NCBI GenBank assembly: GCA_013372875.1
Contig: JABXIW010000100.1
Location: forward strand, 1-8,629
DNA: 8,629 nt
Reading direction: 5' to 3'
Source of the DNA: Gammaproteobacteria bacterium
Lineage (GTDB): Bacteria > Pseudomonadota > Gammaproteobacteria > Enterobacterales > Kangiellaceae
The notes beneath the pieces were generated by a model, which was not told the DNA's origin, ran no database searches, and saw nothing but the letters and a program-made list of their open reading frames with translations. A program made the position numbers and the translations under genes. Of this stretch, positions 1-6,567 are shown piece by piece (the first letter of the stretch is position 1; each line of letters opens with the position of its first letter).

Positions 1-20
1 AAAGGAGCCGAAGCTCCTTT
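1..20 (-). terminator. Hairpin, likely intrinsic terminator of the DUF885 gene
   Basis: A perfect 8-bp stem (AAAGGAGC, 1-8, with GCTCCTTT, 13-20) closes a 4-nt loop. Read on the minus strand the loop is C-UUCG-G, the very stable UUCG tetraloop, and the stem ends in U residues. It lies 16 nt past the stop codon of the minus-strand gene ending at 37. The rest of any U-tract is outside the window, so the terminator call is strong but not complete. It could also serve a gene entering from the left. Confidence 0.75.
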
Positions 21-36
21 CTTATGAACATAAAAT

Positions 37-1884
37 TTAGCCTTTTAATTTAGACTCAACCCATTCGTTGATTTTGGTTTTAAGTACTGGCATCGGTAAA
101 GAACCATCAATTAATATTTCACGATGGAATTCTCGGATATCAAACTTATCACCTAAGCGCTTTTCTGCATCGGCGCGCATATTGGATATTTCACGTTGCC
201 CAACTTTATAAGAAACCGCTTGCCCTGGCCATGCAATATAACGCTCGACTTCCGAAACCACATCGGTATCCGCCATTGATGAGTTTTCCATCATATAATC
301 AATCGCTTTTTGACGTGACCAACCTTTGGCATGTAAACCCGTATCTACTACCAAGCGCATAGCTCGTAGCATTTCATCACTTAAACGGCCATAGTATTGC
401 ATTGGATCGGAGAACATACCCATTTCTTTGCCGATTGACTCAGCGTAAAGCGCCCAACCTTCCGAAAAGACACTTAAGCCACCAAAACGGCGGAACATAG
501 GCAAGCCTTCAACTTCTTGTTGTAGTGAAATTTGGAAGTGATGACCAGGCGCAGCTTCGTGAATGGATAAAGTCTCCATACCGAATTTTGGCTGGCCTTT
601 TAAGTTAAAAGTATTCACATAGAAAATACCAGGACGCGAACCATCTGGCGTGCCTGGCATGTAAGAGGCACCAGCGGCTGACTCGGCTCGATAGGCTTCA
701 ACGGCACGAACTTCGTAGTCAGACTTAGGCTGAATATCAAACATGGACGGTAACAGTTTATTAACCTTGTCTTGTAAGTCGCGGTAGCCCTGCAGTAAGT
801 CCTCTTCATTATCGTAATAGAACTCAGGGTTTGTCTGCACATACTTAAACCAATCGGCTAAAGTGCCTTCAAAGCCAACTTCCTTCATTACGCCTTCCAT
901 CTCGCCGCGAATACGCGCCACTTCGTTCAAACCAAACTCATGAATCTCATCAGCGGTTAAATCCGTAGTAGTAAATGTTTTAAGCTGATAATCATACCAA
1001 GCCTCGCCATTTGGGTGCTCACTCAAACCAAAAGTCGTTCTGGCCTTTGGCAAATAATCTTCTTCGATAAAGCGATGCAGCTCTTTATAAGTCGGAACCA
1101 CTTTCTCGGCAATTGCTTTACTGTAGGCTTCGGTTAAGCGTTTCTTATCATCTTCAGAAAAGTCTTCAGGCATATTGGCAATAGGTTGATAGAAGACACT
1201 CTTGGTTACATCATCAACCACATGAGCTTCAAGTTGTGGTAATACTTTTTCCATCAAAGCTCTTGGTTGAGTAACTCCTTGCTCGATCCCCATTTGCATA
1301 TTCTTTTTAGCTTGATCCATGATGACTGCACCACCATCAATCCGCTTTAACCAGTTGTCATAGTCTTCAACGGTCTTGAAAGGCTGGAATGATTGGCCAG
1401 AACCTAACTGAGCAAAAAAGTTGGCAATATTAGAAGATTGATTGATGGGAATTAACTCACCAGGAAACTGTTCGCCTTCTTTGCCCAGCTCCGCGTTATA
1501 TAAATAAACATCATAGCTCAAGCGGTCTTGGCCAGATAACAAATCACGATCAATTTTCTTAACTTTTTCTAACCATTCTGCTGAAAATTGGCGCGTTTTT
1601 TCTTGAAACTCTGGAGATAGGAAATTGGGTAGTTTGTCGTTGTAACCCGGAATGCCTATCGCTGTGGCTTGAATAGGATTCATTGCCAAGCTAGCTTGAA
1701 AGTTGTCTTGGAATAATTTGTTGAGCTCTACCGATGCTTGCTCTGGCGTCATCTTTACTTCTTCTACCATAACCGTTTCTTTAACTTCTTCTGGTTTAGC
1801 GGTTTGGTTGGTAGCCTTTTCATCGGCTTGGTTACAAGCGACTAAAACTGAGCTTACGGCAGCAGCAATTATTAATTTTTTCAT
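37..1884 (-). CDS. DUF885 family lipoprotein, putative zinc metallopeptidase
   Basis: A 615-residue protein of the DUF885 family, whose members are thought to be zinc peptidases. The N-terminus is a lipoprotein signal: a short basic start, a hydrophobic stretch and lipobox L14-V-A-C17. Asn rather than Asp follows the cysteine, which by the usual +2 rule favours outer-membrane sorting. A Glu/Lys/Thr-rich linker runs to about residue 45. The family hallmark HEAAPGHH spans H442-H449, and EGWALYAE starts at E475. H442, H448 and E475 are plausible zinc ligands with E443 catalytic, by analogy with HExxH peptidases; this assignment is inference. The PGQAVSYKVG motif near the C-terminus is also typical of the family. 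The start is fixed by the signal peptide; the ribosome site is weak (GGA about 10 nt upstream). It is monocistronic here, divergent from the hotdog gene and followed by the hairpin at 1-20. The substrate is unknown. The family call is firm and the activity is not. Confidence 0.9.
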   Translation of the reverse strand: MKKLIIAAAVSSVLVACNQADEKATNQTAKPEEVKETVMVEEVKMTPEQASVELNKLFQDNFQASLAMNPIQATAIGIPGYNDKLPNFLSPEFQEKTRQFSAEWLEKVKKIDRDLLSGQDRLSYDVYLYNAELGKEGEQFPGELIPINQSSNIANFFAQLGSGQSFQPFKTVEDYDNWLKRIDGGAVIMDQAKKNMQMGIEQGVTQPRALMEKVLPQLEAHVVDDVTKSVFYQPIANMPEDFSEDDKKRLTEAYSKAIAEKVVPTYKELHRFIEEDYLPKARTTFGLSEHPNGEAWYDYQLKTFTTTDLTADEIHEFGLNEVARIRGEMEGVMKEVGFEGTLADWFKYVQTNPEFYYDNEEDLLQGYRDLQDKVNKLLPSMFDIQPKSDYEVRAVEAYRAESAAGASYMPGTPDGSRPGIFYVNTFNLKGQPKFGMETLSIHEAAPGHHFQISLQQEVEGLPMFRRFGGLSVFSEGWALYAESIGKEMGMFSDPMQYYGRLSDEMLRAMRLVVDTGLHAKGWSRQKAIDYMMENSSMADTDVVSEVERYIAWPGQAVSYKVGQREISNMRADAEKRLGDKFDIREFHREILIDGSLPMPVLKTKINEWVESKLKG

Positions 1885-1928
1885 TTTCTAATTCCGATAA
1901 GTTAATTTTCCTTGATGAAGATTAGCAT

Positions 1929-1950
1929 AATCACTTTTAAAAAAGTGATT
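1929..1950. promoter_or_regulatory. Perfect 22-nt palindrome in divergent intergenic region, candidate operator
   Basis: AATCACTTTT (1929-1938) and AAAAGTGATT (1941-1950) are perfect 10-nt inverted arms around a 2-nt AA centre. It lies 44 nt upstream of the DUF885 start and 111 nt upstream of the hotdog start, inside the 177-bp divergent region 1885-2061. The tight spacing and dyad symmetry resemble a binding site for a dimeric regulator. The central A/T run and lack of a following T-tract argue against a terminator. No convincing -35/-10 pair was found for either gene, so the link to a promoter is inference. I do not recognise the motif as a named operator. Confidence 0.45.
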
Positions 1951-2061
1951 TTGAAACAACTATTTACTAAAAAGTTGATGATTTTGCCCGCATGGTCTGA
2001 CCACTTTACTTGGAAGCCAAATAGCGGTAATCTCAGAAGACTTTATTAGAGATTTGCTGTC

Positions 2062-2553
2062 ATGACAAAACCAAACCGCCTTGCGAAAGCTGTCGCAAAA
2101 ACTAAAAATCTACCAGGTTTCCTGCAAATGCCTGCCTTGAACTTTGCACTTCGCAGTACCGTAAAACTGGTGGGAACCTGTAAAGTAGAGGTCGTAAAAC
2201 TCACTAATCATGAATCTGAGTTTAAGCTGGAAAACCGCAAGAAAGTCCAAAACCATATCGGCACCATTCATGCAGCAGGTATGGCATTAGTCGCTGAGAC
2301 TGCCACTGGCATGGTCGTCGGCATGAATGTACCCGATGATAAGATCCCAGTGATCAAATCTATGAATATCAATTATGTCAAAAGAGCCGTTGGCGCTTTA
2401 ACCGCAAAAGCCCACTTAACCGATGAGCAGATTGACAATATTCTCAATACCGAAAAAGGTGAAGTGGATGTTTCGGTAACAGTGACTGATGAAGAAGGAA
2501 AAGAACCAATAGAGGCGCAGATGATTTGGGCCTGGACTCCTAAACGCCGTTAA
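2062..2553 (+). CDS. DUF4442 hotdog-fold protein, putative acyl-CoA thioesterase
   Basis: A 163-residue single-domain cytoplasmic protein with no signal peptide or membrane segment. It resembles the DUF4442 branch of the hotdog-fold thioesterase superfamily (PaaI/YiiD-like). The diagnostic stretch is NHIGTIHAAGMALVAE (N64-E79): the Asn, the Gly-x-x-His-Ala pattern (H70) and E79 match the usual N...G..HAG...LAE helix region of the fold. The tail has the alternating pattern of the last beta strands (DVSVTVTDEEGK, then IEAQMIWAW). Family members are thought to hydrolyse acyl thioesters, but the substrate cannot be read from sequence. The start has only a weak purine-rich site (AGAGA, about 8-10 nt upstream). 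It stands alone between the divergent DUF885 gene and the convergent minus-strand unit. Its stop codon is the first three bases of palindromic element A. Confidence 0.8.
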   Translation: MTKPNRLAKAVAKTKNLPGFLQMPALNFALRSTVKLVGTCKVEVVKLTNHESEFKLENRKKVQNHIGTIHAAGMALVAETATGMVVGMNVPDDKIPVIKSMNINYVKRAVGALTAKAHLTDEQIDNILNTEKGEVDVSVTVTDEEGKEPIEAQMIWAWTPKRR

Positions 2554-2671
2554 AATGCCTATTCGTCGTTTATACTTTGTTAAAGCTCAAACTCTATCGA
2601 GTCATTTACTAGAGTAAACTCCTCTCAATAGTTTGAGCTTTGCCTCGTCTAAACTTAGCTTAGGCATTTTA
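2551..2671. repeat. Palindromic element A, about 121 bp, related to element B
   Basis: A nested inverted repeat centred at about 2611. The outer arms TAAAATGCCT (2551-2560) and AGGCATTTTA (2662-2671) pair 10 of 10. The middle arms AAAGCTCAAACT (2582-2593) and AGTTTGAGCTTT (2630-2641) pair 12 of 12. GAG (2599-2601) can pair with CTC (2622-2624). The innermost TTTACT (2605-2610) pairs with AGTAAA (2613-2618). Its first three bases are the TAA stop of the hotdog gene. The shared blocks TTCGTC, GTTAAA, TCATTTACT, AGTAAACT, TTTGCCT and TTAGC occur at the same offsets from the centre in element B. It sits between convergent genes and could act as a two-way terminator or mRNA-end stabiliser. It has no coding capacity and no obvious target-site duplication. 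Confidence 0.8.
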
Positions 2672-2674
2672 ATA

Positions 2675-2695
2675 GAGGCACAATAATCTTGCCTC
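2675..2695. repeat. Short hairpin beside element A
   Basis: GAGGCA (2675-2680) and TGCCTC (2690-2695) form a 6-bp stem with a 9-nt loop, starting 4 nt after element A. A further small dyad, CTAAG-CA-CTTAG, lies at 2714-2725. Neither is followed by a clear T-tract on either strand. They may be part of the transcript ends between the two convergent units, or a degraded extension of the repeat. The rest of 2672-2764 shows nothing recognisable. Confidence 0.4.
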
Positions 2696-2764
2696 AGAAT
2701 TTCAATTTGCCGCCTAAGCACTTAGCTAGTAACTTTTAAAGAACGGTAGGGCTGGAAATATACC

Positions 2765-2998
2765 TTACTTTGCAGCGCAGAATGTAATGGAATCTATTTG
2801 GGATTTAATATGTGTATTTCTATTCACAACAATGTACATCATGTTCTTTGCTGCCCATTCCTCTGAAGCTTTCTCGGTATTTTCTATTTTAAGAGTCTTC
2901 ATGAATCTGTCTATTTCAGACCACTTAACTTCGAATTGTCCTCGTGACCACGTTTTTTCTTTAATACTTTTTAGTAAGCCTGTAGTCTGTATATACAT
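2765..2998 (-). CDS. Hypothetical 77-aa protein, doubtful
   Basis: I do not recognise this product. It is mostly hydrophilic, with Lys, Glu, Trp and Ser throughout (for example SRGQFEVKWSEIDRFMKTL). It has no signal peptide or membrane segment and ends in FCAAK. The ATG lies 2 nt after the stop of the PaiB-like gene, so it could be the third gene of that unit, translated by coupling. No Shine-Dalgarno sequence is visible before it, because the upstream bases are A/T-rich coding sequence. The opposite strand (2787-3041) is also open but reads as a hydrophobic antisense shadow. It could be a true small gene, the remnant of a larger one, or chance. Confidence 0.35.
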   Translation of the reverse strand: MYIQTTGLLKSIKEKTWSRGQFEVKWSEIDRFMKTLKIENTEKASEEWAAKNMMYIVVNRNTHIKSQIDSITFCAAK

Positions 2999-3000
2999 AT

Positions 3001-3609
3001 TTATATCAAGTTTTGGATTAGTGCAGTTATTTCAATTTTAGCATTGGTTATCAACTTTTCACCAGCCAACTTTATATCTTCTTCTGATTTATCTTTAGAT
3101 AATTTATAGCGGCCTATAATCTCACTAACCTCAATCTTAAAACCAGTGATATGGTGAATTAGGCGAGCGGTTTTTTCTTCGGTTGGCTGTATCTGATAAT
3201 TTGGTTTGTCTGACGGATTATCCTGTTCAAACTGCTGAGCCATCATTTCTAATATCCGATAAAGCTCATCAGGGTCTTTGGTAGTTTGACAATGGCCTTT
3301 GATATGTACTGATAAACTATTCCATGTGGGCAGCTGCTTAGTGGCATAGTCATTAGGCGAGATATAGCAATTGGGCCCATGGAAAATCACAGTAACTTTG
3401 CTATCAGCTAAATGCTCACCATGCTGATTGTTTCCTGCCAGATGACCATAGAGATAGATTTTGCCAGCGCTTTCTTCAAAGACAAGAGGCGCTTGAGTGA
3501 CCTCTATTTCCCCTTGATAAGATGAAATTACCGTTGCGAACGGAAACTGTCTCATCAGCGGCGTTAGCTTTTCGAGTCTGCTTTCGAGGTGTATGGATGG
3601 TGGATACAT
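3001..3609 (-). CDS. PaiB-family FMN-binding protein (putative negative transcriptional regulator)
   Basis: A 202-residue protein matching the PaiB / FMN-binding-2 family, a split-barrel fold related to flavin-binding oxidases and about this length. Visible signatures are the MYPP start, YGHLAGNNQ (Y54-Q62, the GH.A..N position), FHGPNCYISP (F76-P85), PTWN (P94-N97) and GFKIEVSEIIGRYKLSK (G156-K172). In Bacillus subtilis, PaiB is linked to repression of sporulation and degradative-enzyme genes and pairs with the acetyltransferase PaiA; no PaiA-like gene is present here. There is no helix-turn-helix that I can see, so the regulator label is inherited and an FMN-dependent enzyme is possible. 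The start is supported by AAGGA (3618-3622) 8 nt upstream. It follows the kinase-like gene by 15 nt, and its ribosome site lies in that gap, so the two are very likely cotranscribed. Confidence 0.87.
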   Translation of the reverse strand: MYPPSIHLESRLEKLTPLMRQFPFATVISSYQGEIEVTQAPLVFEESAGKIYLYGHLAGNNQHGEHLADSKVTVIFHGPNCYISPNDYATKQLPTWNSLSVHIKGHCQTTKDPDELYRILEMMAQQFEQDNPSDKPNYQIQPTEEKTARLIHHITGFKIEVSEIIGRYKLSKDKSEEDIKLAGEKLITNAKIEITALIQNLI

Positions 3610-3624
3610 GATTGTAGTCCTTAG

Positions 3625-4302
3625 TTATAGTCCTTTAATAAGTTTCAATTGTTTGAAGTTTGAATTATCAATGATGATATCAGCTTGTTGTTCGGGATTA
3701 TTTTGTTGAATATAAATTTTTGAGGCGGCATGGTATCTATTTATAAACTTTGCTTTAGCTTCTTCTATGCCGCCAAGCGATTGCTCATCGCGCATAGCAC
3801 CTCTATCCATAGCAACCTCAAATGAGCAATGAAGGTATATCTTGAGATCCCAATGGGGTAAGTAGTTGGGCTTAAATAAATAGGCGCCATCGGTCATAAT
3901 TATTGAGTTTGAATTAATAGATTCTGGCTCTAAGTGGATATACTCATCTGTTTTTAAATCGTGAGTCGCTCTTGTTAGTTGCGGTGATAGTTGCTGAGAC
4001 GCTATTAATACTTTTTCAACAAAACCTAATTCATCATAGCTGTCTTCATAATAGCCTTGTGCTGAATCTCTTCCTTGGCGATAACGAATACTAGAGTCGA
4101 AATGAAAGCCATCAATGCTAATGTGGTGGGTTTCTATAGACTGGTTATTTAAGTGCTCACTCAACCTCTGAGCAAAAGTGGTTTTGCCTGTGCCCTCAAT
4201 ACCATTAACGGCAACTCTTAAAGGCTTGGTTCTTTTGGAGAGTAAAACTCGGCAGTGCTGTTCTATGTCTTGAAATAATTGCTCTTGGCTATAGCTATTC
4301 AT
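3625..4302 (-). CDS. Uridine kinase-like P-loop NTPase
   Basis: A 225-residue cytoplasmic protein of the uridine kinase / phosphoribulokinase-like P-loop group. Walker A is GIEGTGKT (G34-T41). The substrate-binding region SIDGFHFDSSIRYRQGRDS (S62-S80), followed by GYYEDSYD (G83-D90), is the pattern of bacterial uridine-kinase-like proteins, D64 being the likely catalytic or base-contact acid. TDGAYLF (from T137, with D138) fits the Walker B/DG position. DRGAMRD (D166-D172) and NRY (N188-Y190) fit the lid and its arginines. Members are expected to phosphorylate a nucleoside or similar small metabolite with ATP or GTP; the substrate here is not decided by sequence. It is the first gene of the minus-strand unit. 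The ribosome site before the ATG is poor, and a TATAAT box ends only 7 nt upstream, so the message may be leaderless. Confidence 0.78.
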   Translation of the reverse strand: MNSYSQEQLFQDIEQHCRVLLSKRTKPLRVAVNGIEGTGKTTFAQRLSEHLNNQSIETHHISIDGFHFDSSIRYRQGRDSAQGYYEDSYDELGFVEKVLIASQQLSPQLTRATHDLKTDEYIHLEPESINSNSIIMTDGAYLFKPNYLPHWDLKIYLHCSFEVAMDRGAMRDEQSLGGIEEAKAKFINRYHAASKIYIQQNNPEQQADIIIDNSNFKQLKLIKGL

Positions 4303-4308
4303 ATTCTT

Positions 4309-4314
4309 ATTATA
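4309..4314 (-). promoter_or_regulatory. Candidate -10 box for the kinase-like gene, implies leaderless start
   Basis: On the minus strand this is a perfect TATAAT. With normal spacing the transcript would begin at about 4302, the A of the gene's ATG, giving a leaderless mRNA and explaining the poor ribosome site. No good -35 hexamer is present 16-18 nt upstream and the region is A/T-rich, so a chance match is possible. Confidence 0.35.
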
Positions 4315-4368
4315 TTAACTATTTAGTGATTTATAGCGCTTTACATGGCTAAGTGCTGCTCAGAATAC

Positions 4369-4387
4369 TGTTAAAATACACGACTTT
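4369..4387 (+). promoter_or_regulatory. Candidate promoter (-10 region) of the S9 peptidase gene
   Basis: TAAAAT (4372-4377) is preceded by TG plus one base, an extended -10 arrangement, and followed by ACACGAC, a common start-site context in gammaproteobacteria. The predicted start is near 4384, giving a 5' leader of about 128 nt. The 18-nt block GTTAAAATACACGACTTT (4370-4387) is repeated exactly at 6549-6566 before prfB. No clear -35 box is seen. The leader holds a loose direct repeat (TTTTATAA then CGTTTCT, at 4421-4444 and 4455-4472) and no riboswitch that I recognise. Confidence 0.5.
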
Positions 4388-4511
4388 GAGAGCGGTTGCC
4401 ACCAGCAAGGATAAATGCGTTTTTATAAGTAACTATTCGTTTCTAGCAACTTTCTTTTATAAATCCGTTTCTGTATTCTTATCTGCTTAATGTTCACGAA
4501 GAGTTGATGGT

Positions 4512-6437
4512 ATGAAATTTGGAAAAATGATAACGCACCATGGTCTTTGGCTGGGGTTGGCGGTGGCACTGGCACCGCAGTTAGAAGCCAAAGATAAGGT
4601 GATGACGCCAGAATTATTGTGGGAAGTTAAACGCGTGAGCCCATTGGGAATTAATCATGCGAAAACCCATGTATTTTATAAAGTTACAGTACCAAGCGTT
4701 AAAGATAATGATTTCAGTAGTAAGGTTTATCAAGTTTCGATTGCCGATGGTGCGACTCAGTTAGTCGAAAATTATAAAGGCCTAATGGCCGATAGAGATC
4801 TGTCTCCTGACGGTACAAAAAAATTACTACATAAGCCAGTAAAGTTGAATAAAGTGCTGGCTAAAGAAAGATATTCGAAGCTATCAAATGCTGATGCTTA
4901 TGTGTTTGATGATTTGGATTATCGTCATTGGGACGAGTGGAATGATGGTAGTTTTAATCATGTCTTTTATCAGGATTTAGCGACTGAAAAGATGGTCGAT
5001 ATTATGCCTAATGAGCCATACTCAACCCCGCAATCGCCCTTTGGTGGGTCAGAAGATTATATTTGGGGGCCTGAAGGCAAGAATATTATCTATGTCAGTA
5101 AGAAAAAAGCTGGCACTGAGTATGTCTCAAGTACTAATACTGATATTTATCAATATAACTTAGCCAAGAAAACCACCAAAAACTTGACTCAAAACAATCT
5201 GGGTTATGATAAATATCCAGCCTTTTCATCGAAAGGCCAGTTGGCATGGCTTCAAATGAAAACACCTGGTTACGAAGCCGACAAGACTGACATCATCATC
5301 AAAGATGGCAGTAAAGATATTAATTTAACGGCACATTGGGATGGAACTGTTAATAGCTTTTTGTGGAATAAAGATGGCGACCATATTTACTTCATAGCGC
5401 CAGTTGATGGCACTCAACAATTGTTTAAAGTTGCTGTTTCGAGCAAAAGCTCAGACACGCCGAAAATCAGTCAATTGACCGAAGGGCAGTTTGATGTGAA
5501 TGGAATTGTCGGCGAAGCTCAAGGAAAGGTTATTGTTACTCGCAATAGCATGAATGCGGCGAAAGAAATATATACCTTTGATAAGGTGAATAAAGCGCTA
5601 AAAGCCTTAACCCATGTTAATGATGAGTTGTATGCAGGTTTGGAATTACCAACCGTGAAAAAACGCATGGTAAAAACCAAAGACGGCAATGATATGTTGG
5701 CATGGGTTATTTACCCGCCTAACTTTAATAAAAATAAAAAATATCCGACTTTGTTATACGCTCAAGGTGGTCCGCAATCAGCCTTGTCACAATTTTACTC
5801 TTATCGTTGGAACTTCCAGTTGATGGCCTCGCAAGGCTATATCATCGTAGCGCCAAATCGCCGCGGTATGCCAGGTCATGGGGTGGATTGGAATCATGCC
5901 ATCAGTAAAGATTGGGGTGGTGGCGCTATTCAGGATTATTTGGATGCCATCGATGATGTTGCAAAGGAAAAGTATGTTGATAAGGAGCGTTTAGGCGCTA
6001 TTGGTGCCAGCTTTGGTGGCTACTCAGTTTTCTATCTAGCCGGTCATCACGATAAGCGCTTTAAAACCTTTATTGCTCATGATGGTGTTTTCGATTTGCG
6101 CAGCATGTATGGTACGACCGAAGAGATGTTCTTTGTCAATTACGATATCGGTGGTGCTTATTGGGATAAAGACAATCCCGCAGCTCAGAAATCCTATACA
6201 GAATTTAACCCAAGCAATTTTGTCGGAAACTGGGATACCCCAATGTTAGTAATTCATGGTGGCAAGGATTATCGGGTTCCTTTAGGGCAAGGTATCCAAG
6301 CGTTCCAGGCTGCTAAATTGCGAGGTTTGAAAAGCCGATTCTTATACTTCCCAGAAGAGAATCATTGGGTCTTAACACCGCAAAACGGTATTGTTTGGCA
6401 AAGAGAATTTTTCCGATGGTTGAAAGAAACGCTCTAG
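4512..6437 (+). CDS. Secreted S9 family serine peptidase (DPP / acylaminoacyl peptidase-like)
   Basis: A 641-residue prolyl-oligopeptidase-superfamily enzyme. Residues 1-26 look like a Sec signal peptide (basic start, hydrophobic LWLGLAVALA, cleavage after LEA), placing it in the periplasm or outside. About residues 40-370 form a TolB/WD-like beta-propeller, and the rest is the alpha/beta-hydrolase domain. The catalytic triad can be read as S500 in GASFGGYS, D586 in HGGKDYRVP and H618 in ENHWVL. YAQGGPQS, before the nucleophile elbow, fits the oxyanion-hole region. YRHWDEW (Y137-W143) in the propeller recalls DPP5/S9C-type enzymes, which release dipeptides from peptide N-termini; that subgroup is recalled, not tested. 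The acidic pair typical of DPP IV (DWxYEEE) is not seen. The start is supported by GAAGAG about 8 nt upstream; an ATG 5 nt earlier is out of frame. It is monocistronic, with a promoter near 4372 and a terminator at 6471. Confidence 0.9.
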   Translation: MKFGKMITHHGLWLGLAVALAPQLEAKDKVMTPELLWEVKRVSPLGINHAKTHVFYKVTVPSVKDNDFSSKVYQVSIADGATQLVENYKGLMADRDLSPDGTKKLLHKPVKLNKVLAKERYSKLSNADAYVFDDLDYRHWDEWNDGSFNHVFYQDLATEKMVDIMPNEPYSTPQSPFGGSEDYIWGPEGKNIIYVSKKKAGTEYVSSTNTDIYQYNLAKKTTKNLTQNNLGYDKYPAFSSKGQLAWLQMKTPGYEADKTDIIIKDGSKDINLTAHWDGTVNSFLWNKDGDHIYFIAPVDGTQQLFKVAVSSKSSDTPKISQLTEGQFDVNGIVGEAQGKVIVTRNSMNAAKEIYTFDKVNKALKALTHVNDELYAGLELPTVKKRMVKTKDGNDMLAWVIYPPNFNKNKKYPTLLYAQGGPQSALSQFYSYRWNFQLMASQGYIIVAPNRRGMPGHGVDWNHAISKDWGGGAIQDYLDAIDDVAKEKYVDKERLGAIGASFGGYSVFYLAGHHDKRFKTFIAHDGVFDLRSMYGTTEEMFFVNYDIGGAYWDKDNPAAQKSYTEFNPSNFVGNWDTPMLVIHGGKDYRVPLGQGIQAFQAAKLRGLKSRFLYFPEENHWVLTPQNGIVWQREFFRWLKETL

Positions 6438-6470
6438 CCGATTTATACATATAAGACAAATACCTCTATT

Positions 6471-6505
6471 AAAAGCAGCTAACCTCACAGTTAGCTGCTT
6501 TTTTA
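6471..6505 (+). terminator. Rho-independent terminator of the S9 peptidase gene
   Basis: AAAAGCAGCTAAC (6471-6483) and GTTAGCTGCTTTT (6490-6502) form a perfect 13-bp stem with loop CTCACA, ending in a run of six T (6499-6504). It starts 34 nt after the stop codon. The A-run on the left flank means it could also work on the minus strand, though no minus-strand gene enters from the right. Confidence 0.92.
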
Positions 6506-6547
6506 TTGAACACATGACTAATATGGCTAGGCACTCTGGGTGATATT

Positions 6548-6566
6548 GGTTAAAATACACGACTTT
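6548..6566 (+). promoter_or_regulatory. Candidate promoter (-10 region) of prfB
   Basis: TAAAAT (6551-6556), followed by ACACGAC, lies 67 nt before the prfB start and just after the S9 terminator. The predicted transcription start is near 6563. The exact 18-nt block is shared with 4370-4387, and ATGGCTA also precedes both (4345-4351 and 6523-6529). No good -35 box is seen at 17 nt. Confidence 0.5.
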
Positions 6567-6567
6567 T

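Noticed and set aside
2551..2671. Element A as a simple Rho-independent terminator
   Set aside because: The loop is long, there is no T-run directly after either arm pair, and a related element sits between codirectional prfB and lysS. Termination alone does not explain it.
2787..3041. Plus-strand 84-aa frame with hydrophobic stretches, like a small membrane protein
   Set aside because: It is antisense to the end of the PaiB-like gene and to the 77-aa frame, and has no ribosome site. Its hydrophobicity is what the complement of hydrophilic coding sequence gives.
4421..4472. Direct repeat TTTTATAA...CGTTTCT in the S9 leader as a regulator site or riboswitch
   Set aside because: The spacing between the parts differs (9 and 3 nt), the sequence is A/T-rich and no conserved riboswitch core is visible. 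It is probably chance.
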